Shown one piece after another: positions 16,928-28,459 of a stretch of 64,000 nt of DNA. Positions within the stretch are counted from its first letter, which is position 1. Every line of letters begins with the position of its first letter. Source of the stretch: Rhizobium leguminosarum bv. trifolii WSM1325 (GTDB taxonomy: Bacteria > Pseudomonadota > Alphaproteobacteria > Rhizobiales > Rhizobiaceae). The position numbers and the translations under genes were made by a program. Where the stretch lies: contig CP001622.1 of the NCBI GenBank assembly GCA_000023185.1, positions 4,556,501-4,620,500 of the forward strand, given 5' to 3'. The notes beneath the pieces were generated by a model. That model did not search any database. It was not told the DNA's origin and worked only from the letters and a program-made list of their open reading frames with translations.

Positions 16928-17752
16928 TTATGAGGAAGAAAGCCCGAGCACGTCGAGCATGGAATAGAGACCCGGCTTCTTGTCGCGTGCCCAAAGGGCC
17001 GCCTTGATGGCGCCACGCGCGAAGATAGAGCGGTCGGCCGCACTGTGCGATAGGGTGACGATTTCACCTTCGCCGGCAAAAAGCACGGAATGCTCGCCGA
17101 TGACGGAGCCGCCGCGCAGCGTCGCAAAGCCGATCGTGCCCGCTTCACGGGCGCCGGTATGGCCGTCGCGCACCCGGACCGACTTCGCGGCCAGATCGAT
17201 GCTGCGCCCCTTTGCCGCGGCCTCGCCGAACAGAAGGGCGGTGCCGGAAGGCGCATCCACCTTGTGCTTGTGGTGCATTTCCAGGATCTCGATATCCCAG
17301 TCATCAGGATCGAGCGCACGCGCTGCCTGCTCTGCGAGCACGCTGAGCAGATTGACCCCGAGGCTCATATTGCCCGACTTGACGATGCGGGCATGGCGGG
17401 CCGCTGCGGCGATCTTGGCATTGTCGTCGGGTAAACAGCCCGTCGTGCCAATGACATGGACGATGCGGGCCTGCGCGGCGAGGCCTGAGAATTCTACTGT
17501 TGCAGCGGGCGAGGTGAAGTCGAGCACGCCTTCGGCATCGAGAAAGGCATTGAGCGGATCGTCGCCGACGATGACACCGGTCGGGCCGAGACCGGCGATC
17601 TCGCCGGCATCCTTGCCGACGAAGGGCGAGCCGGCACGCTCGACCGCGGCATGCAGCGTCACGCCATCGATCGAATGGATGAGCCGGATCAGCGTCTGCC
17701 CCATGCGTCCTGCTGCGCCAACCACCACCAGTTTCATCGCAGCATCGCTCAT
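16928..17752 (-). CDS. dapB: 4-hydroxy-tetrahydrodipicolinate reductase
   Basis: DapB reduces hydroxytetrahydrodipicolinate in the diaminopimelate/lysine pathway. The 274 residues have the Rossmann motif [12 protein letters not shown] (10-21) and the substrate loop [15 protein letters not shown] (158-172) containing the catalytic histidine and lysine. [13 protein letters not shown] is the conserved central block. The C-terminal [11 protein letters not shown] is typical. It lies 15 bp downstream of the ABC exporter gene and 21 bp upstream of gpmA. Confidence 0.95.
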   Translation of the reverse strand: MSDAAMKLVVVGAAGRMGQTLIRLIHSIDGVTLHAAVERAGSPFVGKDAGEIAGLGPTGVIVGDDPLNAFLDAEGVLDFTSPAATVEFSGLAAQARIVHVIGTTGCLPDDNAKIAAAARHARIVKSGNMSLGVNLLSVLAEQAARALDPDDWDIEILEMHHKHKVDAPSGTALLFGEAAAKGRSIDLAAKSVRVRDGHTGAREAGTIGFATLRGGSVIGEHSVLFAGEGEIVTLSHSAADRSIFARGAIKAALWARDKKPGLYSMLDVLGLSSS

Positions 17753-17767
17753 GTCAGTCTCACCAAT

Positions 17768-19555
17768 TCAGTTTGAATCGGAGGCCGAAGGCCTCTGCAG
17801 GTTGTTGAGGCGAGCGTAAAGACCGTCGCTGACCTTCGCAAGCGTCTCGTGATTGCCTTCCTCGACGACGCGGCCCTGCTGCATGACGACGATCTTGTCG
17901 GCCCGCACCACGGTCGAAAGCCGGTGGGCGATGACGACGACGGTGCGTCCGCTCATCGCTTCGTCGAGCGCCTTCTGCACGGCTGCTTCGGATTCGGTGT
18001 CGAGGGCCGAGGTCGCCTCGTCGAGAAGCAGGATCGGCGCATTGCGCACCAGGGCGCGTGCGATCGACAGCCGCTGGCGCTGGCCGCCCGAAAGCGTCAC
18101 GCCGTTTTCGCCGACCGGTGTCTCGTAACCCTGCGGCTGTGCCGAGATGAAGTCATGCGCATAGGCAAGGCGTGCCGCCTCTTCCACCTCGGCATCGGTC
18201 GCTTCCGGCCGGCCATAGCGGATATTGTCGCGGATCGTGCCCTCGAAAAGATAGGGCTGTTGCGAGACATAGGCGAGCTGCTGGCGCAGCGACTTCTTGG
18301 TGATGTGGGCGATGTCCTGTCCGTCGATCAGGATTTCGCCCTCGCGCGGATCGTAGAAGCGCGGAATGAGGCTGATGACGGTGGATTTGCCGGCGCCGGA
18401 GGGACCGACAAGTGCGGTGGTCGCACCGCCCTCGGCGATGAAACTGACGCCGCTGAGCACGCTCTCATTGCCGTAGGCGAATGACACATTGCGGAATTCA
18501 ATCCTTGCCTGCGTCACCGTCAGCGGCCGGGCATCCGGCAGGTCGCGCTGGCGCGGTTCCATGTCGAGCAATTCGTAGATCATCCGCGCATTGACGACGG
18601 CGCGCTCCATCTGCACCTGCAGGCGGGCAAGCCGGCGGGCCGGATCATAGGCAAGCAGCAGCGCCGTGACGAAGGAGAAGAAGGCGCCTGGCGGCACATT
18701 GTTATAGATCGAGCGGTAGGCGGCATAGGCAAGCACGCTGGCGACGGCAAAGCCCGCGAAACTTTCCGTCAGAGGAGAAGTGCGTTCGGAAAGCCGGGCA
18801 ATCCGGTTCGCCCGGCTTTCGGCGCCCTTGATGAGTTTGTTGACCTTCCGTTCCAGCTCTTCTTCCATCGTGAAGGCTTTCACGATGGCGATACCCTGGA
18901 TCGTCTCCTGCATGGCGCCGAGAACGTGGCTGTTCAGATGTACGGCCTCGCGGGTGGCCGAGCGCAGCCGCTTGGAAACATAACGCAGCGCATAGAGCAG
19001 CGGTGGGGCCATGATGAACACGGCAAGGCTGAGCAGCGGATCCTGGAGGATCATCACGGCGAGCAGCGAAACAAAGGTCAGCAGGTCGCGCACTGTCGAG
19101 GTGATCGTCAGGTTGAGCACGTCACGGATGCCGCTGACGTTTTGGCTCACCTGCGCGGCGATATGGGCAGAGCGCGCCTCGCTGAAGAAGCCGACCGAAA
19201 GCGTCATCAGATGCGCATAGAGCCGGCGCTGGTAGCGGGCGACGATATCGTTGCCGACCTTGGAAAGCGCCACCGCCTGACCGTAGCTCGCAAAACCGCG
19301 CAGCACGAAGGCTATGAAGATCGAAAGACAGATGATCCAGACGACGTCGGCGCGCCGATTGGCGAAGGCCTCGTCGATGATCGCCCGCATGATCCAGGCG
19401 GTGAACGCCGTCGAAAGCGCCACCACGATGAGGCAGGCGATCGCAAAGACATAGCCCCACAGATGGTCGCGGCCGTTTTCAGCGATGATGCGCTTCAGGA
19501 TACCGGTTACGGTATCGCTGCTGACGCTCTGCGTTCTGCTTTCCGCCGCTTCCAA
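17768..19555 (-). CDS. ABC exporter (MsbA-like fused permease/ATPase)
   Basis: This is a half-size ABC exporter with fused membrane and ATPase domains, 595 residues. Residues about 30-330 hold six helices (for example LWGYVFAIACLIVVALSTAF). The ATPase has Walker A LVGPSGAGKST near residue 382, a Q-loop (VSQQPYLFEGTIRDN), signature [15 protein letters not shown] and Walker B ILLLDEATSALDTESE. It resembles MsbA/BmrA-type exporters; the substrate, possibly lipid A or a drug, cannot be read from sequence. The protein is expected to work as a homodimer. It appears to lead an operon with dapB and gpmA. Confidence 0.9.
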   Translation of the reverse strand: MEAAESRTQSVSSDTVTGILKRIIAENGRDHLWGYVFAIACLIVVALSTAFTAWIMRAIIDEAFANRRADVVWIICLSIFIAFVLRGFASYGQAVALSKVGNDIVARYQRRLYAHLMTLSVGFFSEARSAHIAAQVSQNVSGIRDVLNLTITSTVRDLLTFVSLLAVMILQDPLLSLAVFIMAPPLLYALRYVSKRLRSATREAVHLNSHVLGAMQETIQGIAIVKAFTMEEELERKVNKLIKGAESRANRIARLSERTSPLTESFAGFAVASVLAYAAYRSIYNNVPPGAFFSFVTALLLAYDPARRLARLQVQMERAVVNARMIYELLDMEPRQRDLPDARPLTVTQARIEFRNVSFAYGNESVLSGVSFIAEGGATTALVGPSGAGKSTVISLIPRFYDPREGEILIDGQDIAHITKKSLRQQLAYVSQQPYLFEGTIRDNIRYGRPEATDAEVEEAARLAYAHDFISAQPQGYETPVGENGVTLSGGQRQRLSIARALVRNAPILLLDEATSALDTESEAAVQKALDEAMSGRTVVVIAHRLSTVVRADKIVVMQQGRVVEEGNHETLAKVSDGLYARLNNLQRPSASDSN

Positions 19556-19643
19556 AAATGAGGTTTCCTGTCTCGGACCAAGCGCCCCGCGAAGGCGACG
19601 CGCACATTTGCCGGGGTCTATAAAGAGTTGGGACCGGTTTGGC

Positions 19644-19686
19644 TAGAGCGCCGCGCGCCCGCATAGGGCACGCCAAGGACGCTCTA
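19644..19686. repeat. Rhizobial palindromic repeat, copy 1
   Basis: Perfect 7-bp ends TAGAGCG (19644-19650) and CGCTCTA (19680-19686) enclose a GC-rich core containing CCGCGCGCCC and GGGCACGCC. Its internal wording (AGCGCCGCGCG, then AAGGAC) is shared with the element at 46379, so the two are probably copies of one repeat family. It lies between glk and the ABC exporter gene. Confidence 0.5.
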
Positions 19687-19705
19687 TTTGCTTTGCGTGC
19701 CGGGC

Positions 19706-20731
19706 CTAGCGCCGCCAGCGGCGGCCTTCGGTCGAGACGCCGAAATTTGCCGGCATCCGCGCATAGGAGGAAAGCCCGGCAAGCGCTGCCAGCGGATGCG
19801 TCACCACATAGGTCGGGATGGTGCGAAGCAGCGCCGTATGCGGCGCCTTGTCCTCGAAGGCGATGCGGAATTCCGGCTTCTTCAGCGCCGGGATGATCTT
19901 CTGCGAGATGCCGCCGGACAGATAGACGCCGCCGCGCGCCATGAACACCATCGCCATGTCGCCCGCCACGCGGCCGAGATAGGTGGCAAACAGCGAGACG
20001 GTCTCTACGGCTGCCTTGTCGCTGCCGGCAAGCGCATGCGAGGTGATGTCGGCGGGATCTTTCATCGTCGGCTGGATGCCGTCGACAACGCAGATGGCAT
20101 GGTAGAGGTTGACGAGGCCGCGCCCGCAGAGGATCTGCTCGGCCGAAACGCGGCCTTCGATCGTCTCGATATGCGGGAAGATTTCATAATCGCGCTTGCT
20201 GCGCGGCCCGAGATCGACATGGCCGCCTTCGCCGGGAACCGGGATCCAGCTGTGCTGGGCATGCACAAGCCCGCCGACGCCGAGGCCGGTGCCTGGTCCG
20301 AGCACGACGCGGGAGGCGATCATGTCGCCGGTGGCGTCGCCGATGCGTTCGCGGTTTTCATCCGAAAGCGCGGCGATTGCCAGCGCCTGCGCCTCGAAAT
20401 CGTTGACGACGAGCACATCCTCCATGCCGAGGCCCTCGATCATCGTCTTCGGCCGCACCACCCAGTCGCAATTGGTCAGCGGGATCTCGTCGTCGTTGAT
20501 CGGGCCGGCGACGGCGAGGATCGCCGAGCGCGGCTGCACGGCGGTCTTGTCGAGCACGCCTTGCTGGATCGCTTCGTCGATCGTGGCGAAATCCGCCGTG
20601 CGCACGTTCGGAAACTGCTTCGGCTCGGCATAGGCATCGGTCAGGATGGAGAAGCGGGCATTCGTGCCGCCGATATCGCCGATCAGGATCGGGAAAGGCT
20701 GCGGAGCGATGCTGTTGTTCGGTTTTGGCAT
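19706..20731 (-). CDS. glk: Glucokinase
   Basis: Glk phosphorylates glucose with ATP to glucose 6-phosphate. The ATG at 20731 ([20 protein letters not shown]) gives 341 residues, standard for the proteobacterial Glk family. The phosphate-binding motif [12 protein letters not shown] lies near residue 18, with a second, [15 protein letters not shown], near 140, and [13 protein letters not shown] contains the sugar-binding region. [15 protein letters not shown] is near the C-terminus. The frame runs on upstream through mgsA in another register and that extension is rejected. It is probably co-transcribed with mgsA (17-bp gap). Confidence 0.95.
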   Translation of the reverse strand: MPKPNNSIAPQPFPILIGDIGGTNARFSILTDAYAEPKQFPNVRTADFATIDEAIQQGVLDKTAVQPRSAILAVAGPINDDEIPLTNCDWVVRPKTMIEGLGMEDVLVVNDFEAQALAIAALSDENRERIGDATGDMIASRVVLGPGTGLGVGGLVHAQHSWIPVPGEGGHVDLGPRSKRDYEIFPHIETIEGRVSAEQILCGRGLVNLYHAICVVDGIQPTMKDPADITSHALAGSDKAAVETVSLFATYLGRVAGDMAMVFMARGGVYLSGGISQKIIPALKKPEFRIAFEDKAPHTALLRTIPTYVVTHPLAALAGLSSYARMPANFGVSTEGRRWRR

Positions 20732-20748
20732 GGCCGGTTCCGTGCTGA

Positions 20749-21132
20749 TCAGGCTTCGAGTGTGGGAAGAAGTTTTATAGCGGTCGCGTGGTTGAGCGCC
20801 ATCGGAATATCGTAGACGATCGCCAGACGCATCAGCGCCTTCACGTCGACATCGTGCGGCATCGGCGTCAAGGGGTCGACGAAGAAGATCAGGGCGTCGA
20901 CCTCGCCGGTCGAAATCAAGGCGCCGATCTGCTGGTCGCCGCCGAGCGGCCCGCTTTTCAGCCTCGTGACGTGGAGATCGGGGGCGGCGTCGAGCACGCG
21001 CCCGCCGGTGGTGCCGGTGGCGACGATCTTCCAATGGGAGAGAACGTCCCGGTTGGCGCGGGCGAAATCCGCCATGTCGTCTTTCTTCTGGTCATGCGCA
21101 ATCAATGCAAGGCATTTGCCGCCGGCCATCAA
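20749..21132 (-). CDS. mgsA: Methylglyoxal synthase
   Basis: MgsA converts dihydroxyacetone phosphate to methylglyoxal and phosphate, a bypass that relieves sugar-phosphate build-up. The 127 residues begin [20 protein letters not shown], including the conserved HDxKK, and [16 protein letters not shown] carries the phosphate-binding loop. The catalytic aspartate lies in the [19 protein letters not shown] segment. Either of two adjacent ATG codons could start it. Pairing with glucokinase in one operon suggests balancing of sugar phosphates. Confidence 0.94.
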   Translation of the reverse strand: MMAGGKCLALIAHDQKKDDMADFARANRDVLSHWKIVATGTTGGRVLDAAPDLHVTRLKSGPLGGDQQIGALISTGEVDALIFFVDPLTPMPHDVDVKALMRLAIVYDIPMALNHATAIKLLPTLEA

Positions 21133-21255
21133 CCCCTCCGCCCGAGAAATTCAATCGATTTGACCGCTTTATACCAAGAATTTGCGATTTGAAAGACAGC
21201 GTATACCGGGCCTCGGTCCCAGGGGTCGGCCCCAGAGTTTGGTCCCAAGGTTTGG

Positions 21256-22332
21256 TCATTGTATCGCCGGCTTGTCGTTCGGAACCGGACCGACATCGGG
21301 CAAAGCCCCGTCGTCGGCGGCGGCAGGCGCTGCGGCCGGCGCGGCGGTGAGTGCGCTGGCGGCGGAAGGTCCGCCATAGGTGGCGGCCTGCATCGAGGCG
21401 ACGGAAGTAGCATCGAGCACGGCGGCGCAGGCCTTGGGCAGGTCGGAGACCATCATCTCGCGCGGCGGCTTCGGCGGCTTGGCGCCGGGCTTCGGCGGTT
21501 TCGGCGGTGCCCAGGGCGCCGGCGTGAACCACCAGGCGAGTGACTTGTCGCAGCCGTCGCCGGCAACGACCGGGGCCTGCGGCGTGCATCCCTTGGCTCC
21601 TGGCGGGCACTTGATGCGAATGTGGAAATGCGAGTCATGGCCGTATTCCGGCCGTAGCTTGCCGAGATTGGTGCGGTCGCCGGTCCACGTATCACACATC
21701 TTCTTCTTGATCGCCGGATTGACGAAAATGCGCTCCACCTCGGGATAGCTTGCCGCCAGCATCAGCAGCCGCGCGTGCGATTGCGTCCACACCTTGGGGT
21801 CGACGGTCAGGAACTTGCCCTTCTGCAGCATGGTGGTGAAGGGCAGATCCTGGCGCTCCTCGGCCGTCATGCGGCGCGTGGGCATCGGCGTAAACCAAAT
21901 GTCGGCATCAAGACCGATCTGGTGCGAGGCATGGCCGTTCAGCATCGGCCCGCCACGCGGCTGCGCAATGTCGCCAACGAGAATGCCCGGCCAGCCGGCA
22001 TATTTGACCCCGTCCTGCGAAAGACGTTCGAGCATCGCGATCATCGCCGGATTGCCCCAGCGGCGATTGCGCGAAAGTCGCATCGCCTGCCAGGTCGGTC
22101 CATCGGTCGGCAGCGCCACCGCACCCGTCATGCAGCCCTTTGCGTAAAAACCGATCGGCTGTGCCGGTCCCTGCGTCGGCAGGCCGACGGCGCCGAATTG
22201 CCCCTTGGCGCTGCCCGGGCTCGGCGTCTTCTGCTGGGCGCCGACCTCGCCGGCGGCAAGGCTTGCGCCGATTGCGCCGGCAAGCGTCAGTTTGCCGAAT
22301 GTCCTGAAAGCCTGAGCGAAGCCGAAAGCCAT
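21256..22332 (-). CDS. mepA: Penicillin-insensitive murein endopeptidase
   Basis: MepA is a periplasmic zinc peptidase that cuts D-Ala-mDAP cross-links in peptidoglycan (family M74). The ATG at 22332 begins MAFGFAQAFRTFGKLTLAGA, a signal peptide ending near EVGA; 358 residues. The zinc and catalytic residues are in MLNGHASHQIGLDADIWF and HDSHFHIRIKCP, and a GAKGC follows. A Pro/Lys-rich tail (PPKPPKPGAKPPKPP) and an Ala-rich end of about 60 residues are extra and probably disordered. It stands alone between mgsA and the yej operon. Confidence 0.92.
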   Translation of the reverse strand: MAFGFAQAFRTFGKLTLAGAIGASLAAGEVGAQQKTPSPGSAKGQFGAVGLPTQGPAQPIGFYAKGCMTGAVALPTDGPTWQAMRLSRNRRWGNPAMIAMLERLSQDGVKYAGWPGILVGDIAQPRGGPMLNGHASHQIGLDADIWFTPMPTRRMTAEERQDLPFTTMLQKGKFLTVDPKVWTQSHARLLMLAASYPEVERIFVNPAIKKKMCDTWTGDRTNLGKLRPEYGHDSHFHIRIKCPPGAKGCTPQAPVVAGDGCDKSLAWWFTPAPWAPPKPPKPGAKPPKPPREMMVSDLPKACAAVLDATSVASMQAATYGGPSAASALTAAPAAAPAAADDGALPDVGPVPNDKPAIQ

Positions 22333-22597
22333 ACTGTTCCCTTGAACCGCTGCCGAAGTGATTTGCAATCGAATCTATCGTGAAAAGCAATTTTGGTGAA
22401 TCGATGTTTTGGCTGGCGATGCGGGCAAGCGGCGGTGACGGATCGCCGCAGCGGCTCAGGCGGCTCGAAGACGCCACGCCTTGACCCAGGCCCGATGGCT
22501 CAAAATTTCGCGCGCCCGGCAAAAACCAAACTCTCTCCTGTTTTTCGCCGGTATTTTTCGTATTGTCGAACCCATCAATAATCAGGGGAAAGCGTGA

Positions 22598-24430
22598 ATG
22601 GCGGCTCTGTGGTCGAAGATCGGTTTGTTTCTATCGCTTGCGGGTGCTCTGGCGCCAATGTCGGCAACGGGTCAGGACCAGCCCTTTCAGATCGGAAGCT
22701 CGGTCATCAGCGAGATGAAGTACAAGCCGGGCTTTGCGCATTTCGACTACGTCAATCCCGATGCACCGAAAGGCGGAGATCTGCGCCTCTCCGCAAGCGG
22801 CGCCTTCGACACCTTCAACCCGCTGCTCGCCAAAGGCCAGGCGGCAGTGGGCCTGACGCTCGTTTACGACACGTTGATGAAGCCCGCCGACGACGAGCTG
22901 CTCGTCTCCTACGGTCTGCTTGCCGAGGGATTGTCTTTTCCCGCTGACGTCTCAAGCGCGACCTTCCGCCTGCGCAAGGAAGCGAAATGGGCGGATGGTC
23001 AGCCGGTCACGCCGGAAGACGTCATCTTCAGTCTGGACAAGACCAAGGAATTAAATCCCCTCGCCTCGAACTATTACCACCACGTTGTCAAAGCGGAAAA
23101 GACCGGCGAGCGTGACGTCACCTTCACCTTCGATGAGAAGAACAACCGCGAACTGCCGAATATTCTCGGCCAGTTGATGGTCGTGCCGAAGCATTGGTGG
23201 GAAGCGCCCGGACCGGATGGCAAGCCGCGCGACATTTCTAAAACGACGCTGGAGCCCGTGATGGGTTCGGGGCCGTACAAGATCGCTTCCTTCTCGCCTG
23301 GCGCAACGATCCGTTATGAATTGCGTGACGACTATTGGGGCAAGGACCTCAATGTGAATGTCGGCCAGAACAATTTCCGCAACGTCAACTACACCTATTT
23401 CGGTGATCGGGATGTCGAGTTCGAGGCCTTTCGCGCTGGCAACAGCGACTACTGGCAGGAAACCACGGCTGCCCGCTGGGCGACGGGATATGATTTTCCC
23501 GCGGTGAAGGAAGGGCGTGTCAAAAAAGAGGAGGTTGCAAACCCCCTGCGCGCCACCGGCATCATGCAAGCTCTCGTGCCCAACATGCGACGTGACCTCT
23601 TCAAGGACATCAGGGTCCGCGAGGCGCTGAACTACGGTCTGGATTTTGAGGAACTGAACCGCACCGTTGCCTTTAATAGTTACAAACGCATCGACAGCTA
23701 TTTCTGGAATACCGAACTCGCCTCCTCCGGCCTGCCGCAGGGTAAAGAACTGGAAATTCTGCAGGGCATGAAGGATAAGGTTCCGCCCGAAGTCTTCACC
23801 ACGCCCTATACCAATCCCGTCGGCGGCGATCCGCAAAAGAGCCGCGACAACCTCCGCAAGGCGATTGCGCTTTTCAAAGAAGCCGGCTGGGAGCTCAAGG
23901 GCAATCGCATGGTCAATACCAAGACTGGCCAGCCGATGAGTTTCGAGATCCTGTTGTCGAGCCCCATGCTGGAGCGCTGGGCGGTGCCCTATGCCAACAA
24001 TCTCAGGAAAATCGGCATCGATGCGCGGATCCGGACAGTCGATGCGTCGCAATCTGTCAATCGTGAACGCAGCTTCGACTACGATATGATCTGGAATGTC
24101 TGGGCGGAGACCATGAATCCGGGCAACGAACAAGCCGACTATTGGGGATCCGGTTCGGTCAATCAGCAGGGTTCCCGCAATTATGCCGGCATTGCCAACC
24201 AAGCCGTTGATGAGCTCATTCGCATGATTATCTTCGCGCCGAACCGCGGCGAGCAGATCGCAGCAATCAAGGCCATGGATCGGGTCTTGCTTGCAAATCA
24301 CTACGTCATCCCGCTGTTCTACCGCGATACCTATAACATCGCCTATTGGAACACGGTCACGCATCCGGCCGAGTTTCCGGCCTACAGCCTTGGCTTCCCC
24401 GATGCCTGGTGGTCGACCTCGGCAAAATGA
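22598..24430 (+). CDS. yejA: Peptide ABC transporter binding protein YejA
   Basis: YejA is the periplasmic binding protein of the YejABEF importer, which takes up peptides including microcin C-like compounds. The 610 residues carry a signal peptide (MAALWSKIGLFLSLAGALAP) and the family 5 solute-binding fold: YVNPDAPKGGDLRLSASGAF, EAKWADGQPVTPEDVIFSLD, and LGFPDAWWSTSAK at the C-terminus. In Sinorhizobium this transporter affects sensitivity to host NCR peptides. The gap to yejB is 150 bp, long enough for an attenuating signal, though no clear hairpin was seen. Confidence 0.92.
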   Translation: MAALWSKIGLFLSLAGALAPMSATGQDQPFQIGSSVISEMKYKPGFAHFDYVNPDAPKGGDLRLSASGAFDTFNPLLAKGQAAVGLTLVYDTLMKPADDELLVSYGLLAEGLSFPADVSSATFRLRKEAKWADGQPVTPEDVIFSLDKTKELNPLASNYYHHVVKAEKTGERDVTFTFDEKNNRELPNILGQLMVVPKHWWEAPGPDGKPRDISKTTLEPVMGSGPYKIASFSPGATIRYELRDDYWGKDLNVNVGQNNFRNVNYTYFGDRDVEFEAFRAGNSDYWQETTAARWATGYDFPAVKEGRVKKEEVANPLRATGIMQALVPNMRRDLFKDIRVREALNYGLDFEELNRTVAFNSYKRIDSYFWNTELASSGLPQGKELEILQGMKDKVPPEVFTTPYTNPVGGDPQKSRDNLRKAIALFKEAGWELKGNRMVNTKTGQPMSFEILLSSPMLERWAVPYANNLRKIGIDARIRTVDASQSVNRERSFDYDMIWNVWAETMNPGNEQADYWGSGSVNQQGSRNYAGIANQAVDELIRMIIFAPNRGEQIAAIKAMDRVLLANHYVIPLFYRDTYNIAYWNTVTHPAEFPAYSLGFPDAWWSTSAK

Positions 24431-24580
24431 GCGGGCTTGCAATGCAGGGGCCCTCGGCTCCAAATGGCACGAGCGAATCACGACAAGCCGGCAGGGCCGG
24501 CAAGGGAAGGCTGACGGATTGAGCGGCATGAGACTCGACGGCAGGCAGACAGGAAAAACATTGCCGGAGGCTGAAGGCTG

Positions 24581-25669
24581 ATGGGCGCCTATATCCTTCG
24601 CCGCCTGCTTCTGATGATCCCGACCATCGTCGGCATCATGGCGATTTCCTTCATCGTCATCCAGTTCGCGCCCGGCGGCCCCGTCGAGCAGGTGATCGCC
24701 CAATTGACCGGTCAGGCCGACAGTGCCGACCAGCGCCTGTCTGGCGGTGGCGATCTTCTCAGCGGCGGCGGCAGCGATGAAGGCTCGAAATATCGCGGTG
24801 CCCAGGGGCTTGACCCGGAACTGATCGCCAAGCTCGAAAAGCAGTTCGGCTTCGACAAGCCGCCGCTGACCCGTTTTGGCGAGATGATGTGGAATTACAT
24901 CCGCTTCGATTTCGGCGAGAGTTTCTTCCGCAACACCTCCGTGCTCGAACTCGTTAAAGAAAAGCTGCCGGTGTCGATCTCGCTCGGCATCTGGATCCTG
25001 ATCTTCTCCTATGCCATTTCCATCCCGCTCGGCATCCGCAAGGCGGTCAAGGACGGATCGACCTTCGACGTCTGGACGTCAGGCGTCATCGTCGTCGGCT
25101 ATGCCGTCCCGAGCTTCCTGTTCGGCATTCTCCTGATCGTGCTCTTCGCCGGTGGCTCCTTCTACGACTGGTTTCCGTTGCGTGGCCTGGTCTCCGACAA
25201 TTTCGACCAGCTGGCCTGGTGGCAGAAGCCGCTCGATTATTTCTGGCACCTCACTCTGCCGCTGATTTCGCTTTCCCTGTCCGCCTTTGCGACGACGACG
25301 CTTTTGACCAAGAATTCCTTCATCGAGGAGATCAAGAAGCAATATGTCGTCACCGCCCGCGCCAAGGGCCTGAACCAGCGGCAGGTGCTCTATGGCCATG
25401 TCTTCCGTAACGCCATGCTGATCATCATTGCCGGTTTTCCCGGCGCCTTCATTTCCGCTTTCTTCACCGGCTCGCTGCTGATCGAAAACATCTTCTCGCT
25501 CGATGGCCTCGGCCGTCTCGGCTATCTCTCGGTCATCAACCGGGATTATCCGATCGTCTTCGCCACGCTCTACATCTTCTCGCTGCTCGGCCTCGTTGTC
25601 AGCCTGGTTTCCGACCTGATCTACACCTGGATCGATCCGCGCATCGATTTCGAGCGGAGGGATGTCTGA
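24581..25669 (+). CDS. yejB: Peptide ABC transporter permease YejB
   Basis: This is an inner-membrane permease of the YejABEF system, 362 residues. The first helix is in LLLMIPTIVGIMAISFIVIQ. A Gly/Ser/Asp-rich loop (residues about 50-75) is followed by the conserved GLDPELIAKLEKQFGFDKPP. The permease coupling segment is VVTARAKGLNQRQVLYGHVF and the end is YTWIDPRIDFERRDV, as in other YejB proteins. It overlaps yejE by one base (TGATG), indicating coupled translation. Confidence 0.94.
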   Translation: MGAYILRRLLLMIPTIVGIMAISFIVIQFAPGGPVEQVIAQLTGQADSADQRLSGGGDLLSGGGSDEGSKYRGAQGLDPELIAKLEKQFGFDKPPLTRFGEMMWNYIRFDFGESFFRNTSVLELVKEKLPVSISLGIWILIFSYAISIPLGIRKAVKDGSTFDVWTSGVIVVGYAVPSFLFGILLIVLFAGGSFYDWFPLRGLVSDNFDQLAWWQKPLDYFWHLTLPLISLSLSAFATTTLLTKNSFIEEIKKQYVVTARAKGLNQRQVLYGHVFRNAMLIIIAGFPGAFISAFFTGSLLIENIFSLDGLGRLGYLSVINRDYPIVFATLYIFSLLGLVVSLVSDLIYTWIDPRIDFERRDV

Positions 25670-26813
25670 TGGACGCCGCCGCAAATCCCGCTGTCACGAC
25701 GCCCGTCAAGCCGCCGCGCAAAGGCCTGCTCTCGCCGACCAACATTCGCCGCTGGCAGAATTTCCGCGCGAACGGCCGCGGTTACTGGGCGCTGTGGCTG
25801 TTCATGGTCTTGTTTATCCTCAGCCTGTTTGCCGAGTTCCTCGCCAACGACCGGCCGATCATCGCTTCCTACAAGGGCGAGATCCTGTTCCCTGTCCTCG
25901 TCGATTATCCCGAGGAGAAGTTCGGCGGCTTCCTGGCCGAAACCGACTACCGTTCCTCGGTCATAACGGACGAGATCAATGCCAATGGCTGGATGATCTG
26001 GCCGCCGATCCGCTATTCCTACCGCTCGGTCAATTCCAACATTCCGCATTCGGCCCCCACCGCTCCCTTCTGGCTGATGACGAAGGAGGAGCGTTGCGCC
26101 GGTTATCCGCAAGGGGTGAACGATCCGGATTGCACCCTCGGCAATCTCAACTGGCTCGGCACTGACGACCAGGCGCGAGACGTGCTGGCGCGCGTCATCT
26201 ACGGCTTTCGCATATCGGTGCTCTTCGGCCTGGTGCTGACCATCTGCTCGGCGGTCATCGGCGTGACGGCCGGTGCGGTGCAAGGCTATTTCGGCGGCTG
26301 GACAGATCTGCTGTTGCAGCGCTTCATCGAGATCTGGTCGTCGATGCCGGTGCTCTACATCCTGCTGATCATCGCCGCACTCCTGCCGCCCGGCTTCTTC
26401 GTGCTGCTCGGCATCATGCTGCTGTTCTCCTGGGTCGGTTTCGTCGGCATCGTGCGCGCCGAATTCCTGCGCGCCCGCAATTTCGAATATGTCCGCGCCG
26501 CCCGCGCGCTCGGCGTCAACAATCGCACCATCATGTGGCGGCACCTGCTGCCGAACGCCATGGTCGCGACGCTGACCTTCCTGCCCTTCATCCTCTCCGG
26601 CTCGATCACGACGCTGACCTCGCTCGATTTCCTCGGCTTCGGCATGCCGCCGGGCTCCCCCTCGCTCGGCGAGATGATCGCTCAGGGCAAGACCAATCTG
26701 CAGGCGCCGTGGCTCGGGCTGACGGCCTTCTTTGCCATGTCGATCATGCTTTCCCTGCTGATCTTCATCGGCGAAGCCGTGCGCGATGCCTTCGATCCGA
26801 GGAAGACGTTTCA

Positions 26814-26817
<4 letters not shown>
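25669..26817 (+). CDS. yejE: Peptide ABC transporter permease YejE
   Basis: This is the second YejABEF permease, 382 residues. It has the OppC-type N-terminal helix (YWALWLFMVLFILSLFAEFL), a large periplasmic loop with DYPEEKFGGFLAETDYRS, and the transport domain with NWLGTDDQARDVLARVIYGF. The coupling helix is FEYVRAARALGVNNRTIMWR. The stop overlaps the yejF start by three bases (ATGA). The match over the whole length is typical. Confidence 0.94.
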
Positions 26818-28451
<1,634 letters not shown>

Positions 28452-28459
28452 AGAAGATC

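Noticed and set aside
23051..24703. 550-codon open frame on the minus strand opposite yejA
   Set aside because: It is antisense to yejA, with no recognisable domain or ribosome site.
26535..26813. N-terminal extension of YejF
   Set aside because: It lies fully inside yejE in another frame; the ATGA overlap start at 26814 fits the family N-terminus.
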